DNA of 44,682 nucleotides, taken from Lentimicrobiaceae bacterium (GTDB lineage Bacteria > Bacteroidota > Bacteroidia > Bacteroidales > JAGONC01). Every line of letters begins with the position of its first letter. Position 1 is the stretch's first letter. A program made the translations under genes and the position numbers. The notes under the pieces are model-generated. The model saw only the letters and a list, made by a program, of their open reading frames with translations, ran no database searches and had not been told where the DNA came from. The stretch spans positions 1 to 44,682 of the forward strand of contig JAGONC010000002.1 in NCBI GenBank assembly GCA_017993235.1, in the 5' to 3' direction. Below, one piece after another: positions 18,092 to 26,454 of this stretch.

Positions 18092-18604
18092 ATGGCAATC
18101 ATCAAGACCATCCGCGGCTTCACACCTGAATTCGGAAAAGGTTGCTTTCTGGCAGAAACTGCGGTCATTACCGGCGATGTCATTACCGGTGATCAATGCA
18201 GTATCTGGTTCGGAGCGGTCATCCGCGGGGATGTGAACCTTGTACGGATTGGCAATAAAGTCAACATCCAGGATGGAGTCATCATACACGGTACTTACCA
18301 GAGAGCGGCCACCCATATCGGTAATGAAGTTTCCATCGCCCACGGAGCCATTATTCATGGCTGCACCATCCATGATCATGTTTTGATCGGTATGGGAGCC
18401 ATTGTCATGGATCACGCCGTTGTAGAAAGCAATTCCATTATTGCTGCAGGTGCTGTAGTATCGAGAAATACCGTGGTAGAATCCGGCAGCGTATATGCAG
18501 GGGTGCCGGCCAGGAAGGTTAAAGCCATCGATGTGAACCTGCTGGAAGATGAAGTTCATCGCATCGCCGACAGTTATGTCCTGTATGCAGGGTGGTATCA
18601 ATAA
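18092..18604 (+). CDS. Gamma-class carbonic anhydrase-like hexapeptide-repeat protein
   Basis: A left-handed beta-helix protein of 170 residues with [LIV]GxxxxI-type hexapeptide repeats (about residues 15-140) and a short C-terminal helix. Gamma carbonic anhydrase signatures are present: FGAVIRGDVN, the histidine in DGVIIHGT, and AHGAIIHGC with the two other candidate zinc-ligand histidines, followed by IGMGAIVMDHAVV and GVPARKV. Whether it hydrates CO2 or belongs to the related YrdA/PaaY branch cannot be settled from sequence. It follows nadB by 9 bases, is the last gene of the sucAB-nadB operon, and is followed immediately by a strong terminator. The opposite strand is also open over the whole gene, which I treat as coincidental. 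Confidence 0.85.
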   Translation: MAIIKTIRGFTPEFGKGCFLAETAVITGDVITGDQCSIWFGAVIRGDVNLVRIGNKVNIQDGVIIHGTYQRAATHIGNEVSIAHGAIIHGCTIHDHVLIGMGAIVMDHAVVESNSIIAAGAVVSRNTVVESGSVYAGVPARKVKAIDVNLLEDEVHRIADSYVLYAGWYQ

Positions 18605-18632
18605 AAAAGCCGGAGGTTTCCATCCGGCTTTT
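18605..18632. terminator. Bidirectional rho-independent terminator
   Basis: A perfect 10-bp stem, AAAAGCCGGA with TCCGGCTTTT, and an 8-base loop. With T runs in either direction it can end both the sucAB-nadB operon and the convergent ompH transcript that stops at 18655. Confidence 0.9.
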
Positions 18633-18654
18633 CACTATTGACTGACGCATGAGA

Positions 18655-19170
18655 TTATTCAATCCCAAGCTTTTTCTTTACCAACAGCGTGATGTCGTCC
18701 CCCGGGTCTGCATAGAGCAGCATGCCACCTGTGGAATTCAGAATGTACGTATAACCATTTTCCTTTGCCACTTCCTTCACTGCGTTCTGTGCTTTCTCAA
18801 TGATGGGCGTTGTTAATTCAACTTCTTTGTTCTGCAAATCCTGTTGAGCCGATGTTTGAAAAGCTTCCATCCTGGTCTGTAGATCGGTGATCTCACGTTC
18901 CTTTGTCTGGCGGATGATTTCCGACATGGTAGTCTGATTGTTTTGATAATCAGCAATCTTGGTTTCCAGTTCCGTTTGCATCGCATCAAATTGATCCTGT
19001 ACGCTGGCGGCATATTTCTCATAGATCACTTTGACAGAATCGAGCCCTGGCATAAGCGCATAGAGATCTGCAAAATTAATATGGCCGAATTTTTCCTGGT
19101 TCTGGGCACTGACACCAAGGGTCAGGGTACAAAATGCCAAAACGGTCAATGATTTTAAAATAATCTTCAT
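18655..19170 (-). CDS. OmpH/Skp family periplasmic chaperone-like protein (1)
   Basis: A secreted 171-residue protein: signal peptide about 1-22 ending SAQ, then a Skp-like core with a short N-terminal strand (FGHINFADLYALMPG), a long coiled-coil region rich in Gln/Glu/Lys (about 45-125), and a C-terminal strand segment (YTYILNSTGG). Skp proteins hold unfolded outer-membrane proteins for delivery to BamA. The copy lies with a second ompH and bamA, as in other Bacteroidota. A TAAATTTG element lies 37 bases upstream of the ATG, so it can be transcribed separately from bamA. Confidence 0.85.
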   Translation of the reverse strand: MKIILKSLTVLAFCTLTLGVSAQNQEKFGHINFADLYALMPGLDSVKVIYEKYAASVQDQFDAMQTELETKIADYQNNQTTMSEIIRQTKEREITDLQTRMEAFQTSAQQDLQNKEVELTTPIIEKAQNAVKEVAKENGYTYILNSTGGMLLYADPGDDITLLVKKKLGIE

Positions 19171-19207
19171 TTCTAAATAACGGTTTAATAAATTATGAAT
19201 CAGGGTG

Positions 19208-19215
19208 CAAATTTA
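19208..19215 (-). promoter_or_regulatory. Bacteroidota -7 promoter element for the distal ompH gene (TAAATTTG)
   Basis: The minus strand reads TAAATTTG in the 89-base gap between the two ompH genes, giving a leader of about 33 bases. Confidence 0.4.
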
Positions 19216-19259
19216 GGATTTTTTTGTTACCATCGAATAAAATCACGAGTTTTCAGGTA

Positions 19260-19799
19260 CTATTTACCGGAATCGAATGAATACCCCAACTTAGTCAGCA
19301 CATCATCGCTCAGGTCGTATTTTTCGTTGGCGTACAGCATGCTCAGGCTGCCTGCCTTGTCGAAGATGATGGCATAATTCTGCTGAACGGCCATTTCCTC
19401 GATGGCATTGTAGATCTTTTCCTGAATGGGTTTGATCAATTCCTGCCTTTTTTTGAATAAATCACCATCTTTCCCGAAGCGCTGACGCTGCAATTCCTTA
19501 ACGGCCTGTTCCTTTTTAATGATTTCATCTTCTCTTTTTTTCTTCATCTCTTCCGGTAACAGGACAACTTCAGCCTGATAGGATTTATACAGCTGATCAA
19601 TCTCAGTATATTTATCTTCGATCTCCTTTTGCCATTCAGCGGCCATATCATCCAGTAATGACTGAGCATCGTTGTACTCCGGGATATTTTTGAGAATATA
19701 CTCCGTATCGACAAATGCATATTTCTGGGCCAGGCCTGTAAAAGCTGTACAAAGGATCAGGGCTGTTGCCAGAAGGTTTGTTTTGATGATTGTTTTCAT
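19260..19799 (-). CDS. OmpH/Skp family periplasmic chaperone-like protein (2)
   Basis: A 179-residue exported protein with a signal peptide ending GLAQ at about residue 25, followed by YAFVDTEYILKNIPEY (the family's first strand and helix), a charged coiled coil (about 45-130), and a C-terminal segment YAIIFDKAGSLSMLYA typical of OmpH. It is the closer ompH to bamA, 51 bases downstream of the bamA stop, and is probably cotranscribed with it. An 8-C run on the coding strand lies 21 bases ahead of the ATG. It resembles the neighbouring ompH in architecture, consistent with an old duplication. Confidence 0.87.
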   Translation of the reverse strand: MKTIIKTNLLATALILCTAFTGLAQKYAFVDTEYILKNIPEYNDAQSLLDDMAAEWQKEIEDKYTEIDQLYKSYQAEVVLLPEEMKKKREDEIIKKEQAVKELQRQRFGKDGDLFKKRQELIKPIQEKIYNAIEEMAVQQNYAIIFDKAGSLSMLYANEKYDLSDDVLTKLGYSFDSGK

Positions 19800-19850
19800 T
19801 TTGCAAGCATTAAATTGATGGGGGGGGAGCGTTTCAAATATTGTACCAAA

Positions 19851-22481
19851 TTAATCGATCGACTGGTTGATGGAAAAGTGGAACTGGCTACCGTTTGCAT
19901 TGGGTAATCCGGGAACCTCATCGAAACCATATCCCCAGTCAAGACCCAGAAGACCAAACATGGGCAGATACACCCTGACACCAAATCCGGCAGACCGGTA
20001 AAGGTTGAATGGCTGGAATGACCGGAAGTCTTCCCACGAATTGCCTGCTTCCAGAAATGCTGCCATGTAGATCGTTGAACTGGGGTTAAGCGACAGAGGA
20101 TATCGGATTTCCAGTGTATTTCTGCTATAAATGGTACCCCCCTTCGTTTGATTCGTATATTTATTGGGTGTCAGGGATTCGTTTTCGTATCCCCTGAATC
20201 CGATAATTTCCCTGCCATCCATATTATTATACCCGGATAAGCCGTCGCCTCCAAGGTAATATCGTTCAAACGGTGTTACACCGATATCGGTATTGTATGC
20301 TCCCAGGAATCCGTAGCGAAACTTCAGGGCAAAGACCAGGTTACCGGCGATAGGTTTATAAACCACCGCCCGGAATGCCCATTTATGATACTCGACCCAC
20401 TTATACTTTTCATCTTCTTCCAGGAGAGAATAATCCTTATCAGAAAAAGCAGAATACGGTGGTGTCAATTTCAGGGAAAGGGATATTTCTGAGCCTGTGC
20501 GTGCAAAAATGGGTGCATCCACTGAATTCCTGGCCAGGGTTATTCCGTAGGTGATACTGTTGTATTCACCGGTTCCTGTTCCAAAAGAAAAGATGGTTGT
20601 ATAATTATCCAGTTTATATCGCTGTAAATTGATGGTCTGAATCAGGGTAAAATAGTCATCAGGCCAGGTAAGGCGTTTACCCAGCATGAACGTAATCCCG
20701 TCGAGAACAAACGACTGTCGGGATATATCGCTTTTTGACATCCCGTTGGAATAAAGTGAATGATAATAGGATGTCGTAAAAGAAGTCGGCTTTCTGCCTC
20801 CCAGCCATGGTTCGGTAAAGCTTGCATTGTAACTGATGTAACCCTTACCGTATGACTGGAGACGGACAGAGAGTTTCTGGCCATCACCGGTTGGGACAGG
20901 ACGCCAGGCACTTCTGGTAAAGACATTCTTAAGCGAAAAATTGTTGAAGGAAACGCCCAATGTTCCGATGACCCTGCCATACCCCCATCCCCCGGAGAGT
21001 TCAATCTGGTCAGAGGATGTTTCTTCAACTTCATACTGAATATCCACCGTACCATCAGAAGGATTCGGAATGGGTACAGGATTGATCTTTTCCTGATTAA
21101 AATACTGTAACTGAGCCAGTTCACGTGTAGTACGAATGATGTCCGAGCGCGAAAAGAGTTCCCCGGGTTTTGTTCTGATCTCGCGAATGATTACATGGTC
21201 ATTGGTCCTGTCATTCCCCTTGATGGTCACTTTATTGATCCTGGCCTGCTTACCTTCATAGATTCGCATCTCCAGATCAATGGAGTCGTTCTCTACTTTT
21301 ACTTCGACCGGGTCGACAGAGAAGAACAGATAACCATTATCCAGATACAGGGATGTGACATCCATCCCATTTAAATTGAAGGACAGGTTCGTAGAAAGCA
21401 ATTCCTGGTCATAGATATCCCCTTTCTTGATCTTCAGCACCTCATTCAGCTGATCGGCGGTATATTTGGTATTGCCAATCCAGGTTATGTTCCTATAATA
21501 GTACTTGTTCCCTTCACTGACCTTTAGGTTTAGGTCAATGGTATTATCCGGATTGGGTGAGATCACATCTTCGACAATTTTTGCATCCCGGTAGCCCTGC
21601 TGGTTATACTTTTTGATCAGGTTGCTCTTGTCTTCCTTGAAATCATCGGCAATATATTTTGAACTCTTGAAGATCCTCAGTTTCATATTATCGGTAAAAT
21701 AGTCTCCGATGGCACCGATGACATTGATCATGTCGAGTGTGGTAGCGGCTTTCAGGGTAGAGGTGATCAGTGTATCGATATAATTCAGAGGATGGACATA
21801 GCTTTTTTCTTTTGTTTTTTTCAGGGCCCCTTTGATCTGTTGATCCGACATGGCAGAGTTGCCTTCAACAACGATATGCTTGATCTTCACCCGCTGGTTC
21901 TTATCAACCAGAATATCGAGAATGACATTATTGGATTTGCTGGTATCAGGAATCTGCCTGAATGTCACCTCTGTATTCAGGAATCCCTTGTCTTTGAAAT
22001 ACTTCTTAATGGTCTGTGATGTACGGACAAGCAGGTTATCGGTCAGAACATCCCCTGAGCGCAGTGTAAGATCCTCCTTGACGTTGTCGGCTTCTGTTTT
22101 CTTGATCCCCAGCAATGAAAATTTTGACATCCTCGGTCTCTCTTTCAGATAGATATTCAGGAAGATCACATCGTTCTGGATACCTGTAGCGGTGATTTTA
22201 ACATCTTCGAACAGGCCCTGGTCCCACAGGTTTCGCATTGCATCGCTGATGTCGTCACCGGGTACCGTGACACGATCGCCAACGGAAAGCCCCGACAGCA
22301 TGATCAGTACATTGTGGTCAAGGTACTGTACTCCGCTGATGGTGATTCCCCCGATTTCGTATTCTTTGGGTTTCAGATAGTCGATTCCAGACAGATCATC
22401 CCCGATGGTGACCTGGGTCTTACCTGCTAACGACAGGAGCATTCCGGCAATGATGGCTAAGATGATCTTTTTAATGAACAT
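19851..22481 (-). CDS. bamA: Outer membrane protein assembly factor BamA
   Basis: BamA folds beta-barrel proteins into the outer membrane. This 876-residue protein has a signal peptide (about 1-22), five POTRA-like repeats (about 40-440, e.g. ITISGVQYLDHNVL, FSLLGIKKTEADNV, IVVEGNSAMSDQQI, ITWIGNTKYTADQL, VTIKGNDRTNDHVI), then a 16-strand barrel (about 470-876). The conserved loop-6 motif appears as IIGFRGYEN, and YYLGGDGLSGYN precedes it. The C-terminus ends FHFSINQSID, not in the aromatic residue common for barrels. It lies between uppS and the ompH pair in one same-strand run. At the start codon only weak ribosome-binding sequence is seen. Confidence 0.95.
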   Translation of the reverse strand: MFIKKIILAIIAGMLLSLAGKTQVTIGDDLSGIDYLKPKEYEIGGITISGVQYLDHNVLIMLSGLSVGDRVTVPGDDISDAMRNLWDQGLFEDVKITATGIQNDVIFLNIYLKERPRMSKFSLLGIKKTEADNVKEDLTLRSGDVLTDNLLVRTSQTIKKYFKDKGFLNTEVTFRQIPDTSKSNNVILDILVDKNQRVKIKHIVVEGNSAMSDQQIKGALKKTKEKSYVHPLNYIDTLITSTLKAATTLDMINVIGAIGDYFTDNMKLRIFKSSKYIADDFKEDKSNLIKKYNQQGYRDAKIVEDVISPNPDNTIDLNLKVSEGNKYYYRNITWIGNTKYTADQLNEVLKIKKGDIYDQELLSTNLSFNLNGMDVTSLYLDNGYLFFSVDPVEVKVENDSIDLEMRIYEGKQARINKVTIKGNDRTNDHVIIREIRTKPGELFSRSDIIRTTRELAQLQYFNQEKINPVPIPNPSDGTVDIQYEVEETSSDQIELSGGWGYGRVIGTLGVSFNNFSLKNVFTRSAWRPVPTGDGQKLSVRLQSYGKGYISYNASFTEPWLGGRKPTSFTTSYYHSLYSNGMSKSDISRQSFVLDGITFMLGKRLTWPDDYFTLIQTINLQRYKLDNYTTIFSFGTGTGEYNSITYGITLARNSVDAPIFARTGSEISLSLKLTPPYSAFSDKDYSLLEEDEKYKWVEYHKWAFRAVVYKPIAGNLVFALKFRYGFLGAYNTDIGVTPFERYYLGGDGLSGYNNMDGREIIGFRGYENESLTPNKYTNQTKGGTIYSRNTLEIRYPLSLNPSSTIYMAAFLEAGNSWEDFRSFQPFNLYRSAGFGVRVYLPMFGLLGLDWGYGFDEVPGLPNANGSQFHFSINQSID

Positions 22482-22507
22482 GAATGAACCTGATGGACAT
22501 AGTGCTG

Positions 22508-23233
22508 TTAAACCTTTCCAAATCTTCTATCTCTTTTCTGAAAATCAAGTATAGCCTCATACAGGTCATCCCTGTTAAAATCAGGCCAGAGTTTCGGTGT
22601 AAAATACAATTCTGTATAGGCAATCTGCCATAGCAGAAAATTGCTCAATCTGAATTCACCGCTGGTACGGATCAGCAGTTCAGGATCGGGTATCCGGGCC
22701 GTGGTCAGATGTTGGATTAAAACATCATCATCAACGGTTTGATAATCCAGCTGATGAAGACTGGCCTTTTCCGCGATCCTGCGGGCAGCCTCGACAATTT
22801 CCCATCTGGAGCTGTAGCTGAGCGCCAGGATTAACGTCATGCGTGTATTTTCAGAGGTGGTGCGGATTGCTTCCATCAATTCCGAATGACATTTTGCGTC
22901 CAGGCTTTTAAGATCACCAATCGCCTGGAGGCGGATATTATTCTTCATGAGGGTTTTTGTCTCCTGGCCGATCGTCTGTACCAACAAATGCATCAGGGCG
23001 CTGACCTCTTCTTTCGGGCGTTTCCAGTTTTCGGTCGAAAAGGCGTACAGGGTAAGGTACCGTATACCCAGTTCGGCCGCTGCCTCGGTAGTTTCCCTGA
23101 CCGCTTTCACGCCTTGTTCATGCCCGAAAATGCGCTCTTTACCCTGCCGCTGAGCCCAGCGGCCATTCCCGTCCATGATCACCGCGATGTGCAGGGGTAA
23201 CTTCTGCCGATCGATTTGTTCCTTAATGTCCAT
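22508..23233 (-). CDS. uppS: Isoprenyl transferase (undecaprenyl diphosphate synthase)
   Basis: Adds isopentenyl units in cis to farnesyl diphosphate to make undecaprenyl diphosphate, the carrier lipid for peptidoglycan and O-antigen. Family motifs are complete: IMDGNGRWAQ at about residues 19-28 (catalytic Asp20), GHEQGVKAVRE, LTLYAFSTENWKRP, and DPELLIRTSGEFRLSNFLLWQ near the C-terminus. The loop usually NYGGR reads SYSSR here, with the following WEIVEAAR retained. The 241-residue length is normal. It precedes bamA by 26 bases on the minus strand, an arrangement common in Bacteroidota. Confidence 0.95.
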   Translation of the reverse strand: MDIKEQIDRQKLPLHIAVIMDGNGRWAQRQGKERIFGHEQGVKAVRETTEAAAELGIRYLTLYAFSTENWKRPKEEVSALMHLLVQTIGQETKTLMKNNIRLQAIGDLKSLDAKCHSELMEAIRTTSENTRMTLILALSYSSRWEIVEAARRIAEKASLHQLDYQTVDDDVLIQHLTTARIPDPELLIRTSGEFRLSNFLLWQIAYTELYFTPKLWPDFNRDDLYEAILDFQKRDRRFGKV

Positions 23234-23275
23234 TTATTTAAAAACCACCCCTTTTCAGTTGAGGAGGGATATCCT

Positions 23276-23926
23276 TTAAAATTCAAGATTACGGCACTTA
23301 TGTTTATTGGTAAAGCTAAACTTGTAGGTGGCGGCAACGCCTATAAATCCATAGAAGGGTTGGCTGACAGGTAAAAATCCATTGTCCTGGTCACTGCTGA
23401 AACCCAAATTCTTCCTCAATCCGATTTCTGCAGAAAGTCCAAGCGACTCCCCAACACTGTATTTAAATCCCATACCAAAAGGGATAGTAGCAATCCGCAT
23501 TGTCGGAATGCTTGCTGTGTCGTCTACATACTCTGGCATGCCGAGCAAAGTTGAGTCCTTACCTATTGCATACGCAAGTCCTCCAAAAATATACGTTGAA
23601 TAATAGTTTCTCTTGCTGCCAAGGATAAAATTACGGAAATTGATTTCATAGCGGGCAGCCAGTTCATAGAAATGTGAATAGGAGAATGTTCCCGAAACTG
23701 CCTGTCGGGAATCAAAACTATGACGATACAACAGTTGAACGGTTGGAGATATCTTATCGAGATGAGGCAGAAAATTTACTACATTTTGATCCATTTGTTT
23801 TGGATTAAAAAAGCTCGCGCCATTGATTATAAAAAAACTGCCCCCAAAAACGCCAAATTCGTCATATTGCGCTTGTGCGTTGATGAACATGATCAGGCAG
23901 GACAGAACCAGTAATAATCGTTTCAT
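23276..23926 (-). CDS. DUF6089/PorG-like outer-membrane beta-barrel protein
   Basis: A 216-residue protein with a signal peptide (MKRLLLVLSCLIMFINAQAQ) followed by alternating short hydrophobic strands typical of a small beta barrel, with motifs EFGVFGGSFF, IFGGLAYAIG and IPFGMGFKYSVGESLGLSAE. These and its position between nadK and uppS-bamA match the DUF6089 family, whose P. gingivalis member PorG belongs to the type IX secretion system. Assignment to PorG is inference. ATG 23926 is chosen over an upstream start at 23980 because the signal peptide begins there and a -7 element lies between the two. Confidence 0.7.
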   Translation of the reverse strand: MKRLLLVLSCLIMFINAQAQYDEFGVFGGSFFIINGASFFNPKQMDQNVVNFLPHLDKISPTVQLLYRHSFDSRQAVSGTFSYSHFYELAARYEINFRNFILGSKRNYYSTYIFGGLAYAIGKDSTLLGMPEYVDDTASIPTMRIATIPFGMGFKYSVGESLGLSAEIGLRKNLGFSSDQDNGFLPVSQPFYGFIGVAATYKFSFTNKHKCRNLEF

Positions 23927-23940
23927 GAAATTCAGGCGTG

Positions 23941-23948
23941 CAAAATTA
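23941..23948 (-). promoter_or_regulatory. Possible -7 promoter element for the PorG-like gene (TAATTTTG)
   Basis: The minus strand reads TAATTTTG 14 bases before ATG 23926. The implied leader is very short (about 10 bases), so this is weaker than the others. Confidence 0.35.
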
Positions 23949-23989
23949 CCACTTTTTTTATTCCCTACCCTCTCAGTCATAACCCCGGT

Positions 23990-24868
23990 TTAGTTTCTGA
24001 TGTCGAGGCCCCATTTCAGCTTTCCCCGGATCGTACTGAAGAAGCTATGTTTTTCCATCCGGATAAGGTTGACTTTGAAATCCTCTTTAACCAGGATGAT
24101 CTCGGAAGTGGAATCCAGGGCGTGAAAACGGGAATCAAGGCTTACAAAAAACTCACTGCTCCGGCCTTCCACCCTGAGTCGAATCACACTATTATCAGGG
24201 ATAACGACAGGTCGGACGGTTAAATTGTGCGTGGCGATCGGCGTGATGATAAAATTTTGAGAATCCGGAAGCACGATAGGTCCTCCGCAGGAAAGGGAAT
24301 AGGCAGTGGAACCGGTAGGGGTTGCAATGATCAATCCATCAGCCCAGTACGAATTTAAAAATAGATTATTGACATACGTATGGATGGCCAGCATGGAATT
24401 GGGGTCCTTCCGGTAAACAGCCACTTCATTCAACGCATAGTTCATCTCACCAAACAGACCTGCCGGTGACTCCAGCCGGATCAACGTACGCTTGTCGATC
24501 CAGTATCGCTTGTTGAGCAGTGCATCCAATGCCTGGTCGGTGTCTTCCACCGAAACGCTGGACAGGAATCCCAGGCGCCCTGTATTGATCCCAAATATGG
24601 GTATGCCCGAATCGCGCACAAGGGTGATGGTATCGAGCAAGGTCCCATCCCCACCGATGGAAACCAGATAATCCAGATTGCCTGCAATGTCGTGATGATG
24701 ACCGAAAGTATCTGCCTGTATTTCAAGGTTATATTCTGTTTTCAACCGGTGATGGAATGATTCATAAATGGTCAGGTGAAGGTCTGGCCTGGTCAGATGC
24801 CGAAAGAGTTGCTGTATAGCAGGTAGGCTTTCTGAAGGAATGGATTTACCGTAAAAACCTATATTCAT
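23990..24868 (-). CDS. nadK: NAD kinase
   Basis: Phosphorylates NAD at the 2' hydroxyl of the adenosine ribose to make NADP, the only route to NADP. The catalytic GGDG motif is at residues 72-75 (VSIGGDGTLLDT), followed by GINTGRLGFLSSV, the MNYALNEV segment, and the glycine-rich TPTGSTAYSLSCGGPIV. The all-beta C-terminal domain is complete; 292 residues is typical. It is separated by 6 bases from the upstream CBS gene and by 63 from the barrel gene. The window also has nadB but these are in separate transcription units. Confidence 0.96.
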   Translation of the reverse strand: MNIGFYGKSIPSESLPAIQQLFRHLTRPDLHLTIYESFHHRLKTEYNLEIQADTFGHHHDIAGNLDYLVSIGGDGTLLDTITLVRDSGIPIFGINTGRLGFLSSVSVEDTDQALDALLNKRYWIDKRTLIRLESPAGLFGEMNYALNEVAVYRKDPNSMLAIHTYVNNLFLNSYWADGLIIATPTGSTAYSLSCGGPIVLPDSQNFIITPIATHNLTVRPVVIPDNSVIRLRVEGRSSEFFVSLDSRFHALDSTSEIILVKEDFKVNLIRMEKHSFFSTIRGKLKWGLDIRN

Positions 24869-24874
24869 AATATT

Positions 24875-25543
24875 TTAGATGTTCAGATACTTCATCAGGG
24901 AATCATAGCGGTCACGGAGGTCTTCATTGAGATCCTTGGGTGAAAAAGAGGCTTTAACGATATAATTATACCGGTTAAAGGTCTGAAGGATAGACCTGAT
25001 GTTGGTCTGATTGATTTTGAGCGTAACGTCCAGTTTTGTGGATTCCGAATGGGATGTCAGGTATATGCCAAGGATCTTTGCGTCGTTGGATTCGACGATC
25101 TGTGCTATTTCAGATAAAAGGTAATCATTGACGTTCAGTTCAAGGATAATAATGGATCCGGGGAAATCCGTACAACTCATCTTTGCGAAACCACCCAGCA
25201 ATTTCTCAAGGGTGATCATTCCAAGGTATTCTTCCTTCTCATTCAGCACGGGGATGACGGATATATGCATCGAATCGGCCAGTTTGATTACATCAAAAAT
25301 ATGATCATAATCATTGACAAAGGTCCTCTGGAAGGAGGTTTTTAGTTTATCCAGCGTACAATCAGGATCATCCAGCGCGTAAAGATCAGGTTCGGTGACC
25401 AGTCCCAGGAAGGTTTCTTTATCTGTCACGGGCAGATGCCAAACTTTATATTCATCCATCAGCACCATAGCGCTGGTACCCGTATCCCTGATGTCAAGCG
25501 GATGCAGGCTTTCGGCGATGAGGTCTTTGGCAATCATGTTCAT
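24875..25543 (-). CDS. CBS-domain protein with ACT-like C-terminus (AcuB-like)
   Basis: A soluble 222-residue protein with two CBS motifs (about residues 5-55, [20 protein letters not shown], and 75-120, [22 protein letters not shown]) and a C-terminal alpha/beta region (about 135-205, [13 protein letters not shown]...AKILGIYL) that resembles an ACT domain. This CBS-CBS-ACT order is that of B. subtilis AcuB. CBS pairs usually bind adenine nucleotides, so a sensor role is likely, but its target is unknown. It is the first gene of the minus-strand run leading into nadK, 6 bases apart, which hints at nucleotide-linked regulation (inference). ATG 25543 or 25537 may start it. Confidence 0.78.
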   Translation of the reverse strand: MNMIAKDLIAESLHPLDIRDTGTSAMVLMDEYKVWHLPVTDKETFLGLVTEPDLYALDDPDCTLDKLKTSFQRTFVNDYDHIFDVIKLADSMHISVIPVLNEKEEYLGMITLEKLLGGFAKMSCTDFPGSIIILELNVNDYLLSEIAQIVESNDAKILGIYLTSHSESTKLDVTLKINQTNIRSILQTFNRYNYIVKASFSPKDLNEDLRDRYDSLMKYLNI

Positions 25544-25638
25544 GTTGAGAAAAGGACTGCTAAATTAGGGATTTTTAACGCATCAGTGATGATTTCCGTT
25601 AAAATTGGATTCATTGTGCATCAGATGATCCGATTTAG

Positions 25639-25646
25639 TAGTTTTG
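25639..25646 (+). promoter_or_regulatory. Bacteroidota promoter for pdxJ (TAGTTTTG)
   Basis: TAGTTTTG matches TAnnTTTG, 26 bases before ATG 25673, with an ATTG at 25613-25616 as a distant -33 candidate (22-base spacer). Confidence 0.45.
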
Positions 25647-25672
25647 TGTTACAGGAACTTACAGGAGAGATC

Positions 25673-26413
25673 ATGGTCAGGTTAAGCGTCAACATCAATA
25701 AAATAGCTACCCTACGCAATGCGCGCGGTGGAAACATTCCGGATGTACTCAAGGCGGCAGTGGACTGTCAGCGATTTGGTGCTCAGGGAATTACGGTTCA
25801 TCCCCGACCGGATGAACGACACATTCGTTACCGGGATGTGATTGAAATTAAACCTTTGATCACAACGGAATTCAATATTGAAGGTTACCCATCGGAAAGT
25901 TTTACCGAACTGGTCCTTACCGTGCTTCCTGATCAGGTTACGCTTGTCCCGGATGCACCGGGGGTTCTTACCTCCAATGCCGGCTGGGACACGCGGGAAA
26001 ACCTTGCATTCCTGAGCAGGCTAATCGGCAGGTTCAAAAAGGCAGGCATACGAACATCCCTGTTCGTGGATGCGAATCCGGATCTGATCCGTTATGCACA
26101 AAAGACCGGAACGGACCGGATCGAGCTGTACACTGAAAGCTATGCCCGCAATTATCCCCGGGATAAAGAAACTGCCATCAGCCCCTTCCTCAGAGCTGCT
26201 GAAACTGCCCTGGAGGTGGGGCTTGGACTGAATGCAGGTCATGATCTCAGCCTTGAGAATCTGCGCTATTTCGCGGCTCATATCCCGGGCTTAATGGAAG
26301 TTTCCATCGGTCATGCACTGATCTCCGATGCACTTTACTACGGATTGGAGAATACGATACAACTTTACAGGAGGCAGTTGGTGGCGGTAGAGGATGTTCA
26401 TAGTCATTTGTAG
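25673..26413 (+). CDS. pdxJ: Pyridoxine 5'-phosphate synthase
   Basis: Condenses 1-deoxyxylulose 5-phosphate with 3-amino-2-oxopropyl phosphate to form pyridoxine 5'-phosphate, the last ring-forming step of the DXP-dependent vitamin B6 route. Conserved blocks: [15 protein letters not shown] at the N-terminus, [55 protein letters not shown] and [18 protein letters not shown] 25673 is chosen because it gives the family N-terminus, 246 residues, and follows a clear GGAGAG ribosome-binding site five bases upstream, unusual in this window. The last codons and stop lie in a 10-bp tandem repeat that continues to the next gene. Confidence 0.95.
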   Translation: MVRLSVNINKIATLRNARGGNIPDVLKAAVDCQRFGAQGITVHPRPDERHIRYRDVIEIKPLITTEFNIEGYPSESFTELVLTVLPDQVTLVPDAPGVLTSNAGWDTRENLAFLSRLIGRFKKAGIRTSLFVDANPDLIRYAQKTGTDRIELYTESYARNYPRDKETAISPFLRAAETALEVGLGLNAGHDLSLENLRYFAAHIPGLMEVSIGHALISDALYYGLENTIQLYRRQLVAVEDVHSHL

Positions 26414-26450
26414 TTATTCGTGGATATTCATGGTTATTTGTGGTTATTTG
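26401..26450 (+). repeat. Five-copy 10-bp tandem repeat (consensus TGGTTATTTG)
   Basis: Successive 10-base units read TAGTCATTTG, TAGTTATTCG, TGGATATTCA, TGGTTATTTG and TGGTTATTTG; the last two are identical. The array starts inside the last codons of pdxJ, contains its TAG stop at 26411-26413, and ends 4 bases before ATG 26455 of the esterase gene. Function is unknown. Confidence 0.85.
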
Positions 26451-26454
26451 TAAT

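Noticed and set aside
18089..18601. A full-length 170-residue open frame antisense to the carbonic anhydrase gene
   Set aside because: The sense frame has clear hexapeptide repeats, family motifs, operon spacing and a terminator. The antisense translation has no recognisable family and is the expected by-product of codon bias.
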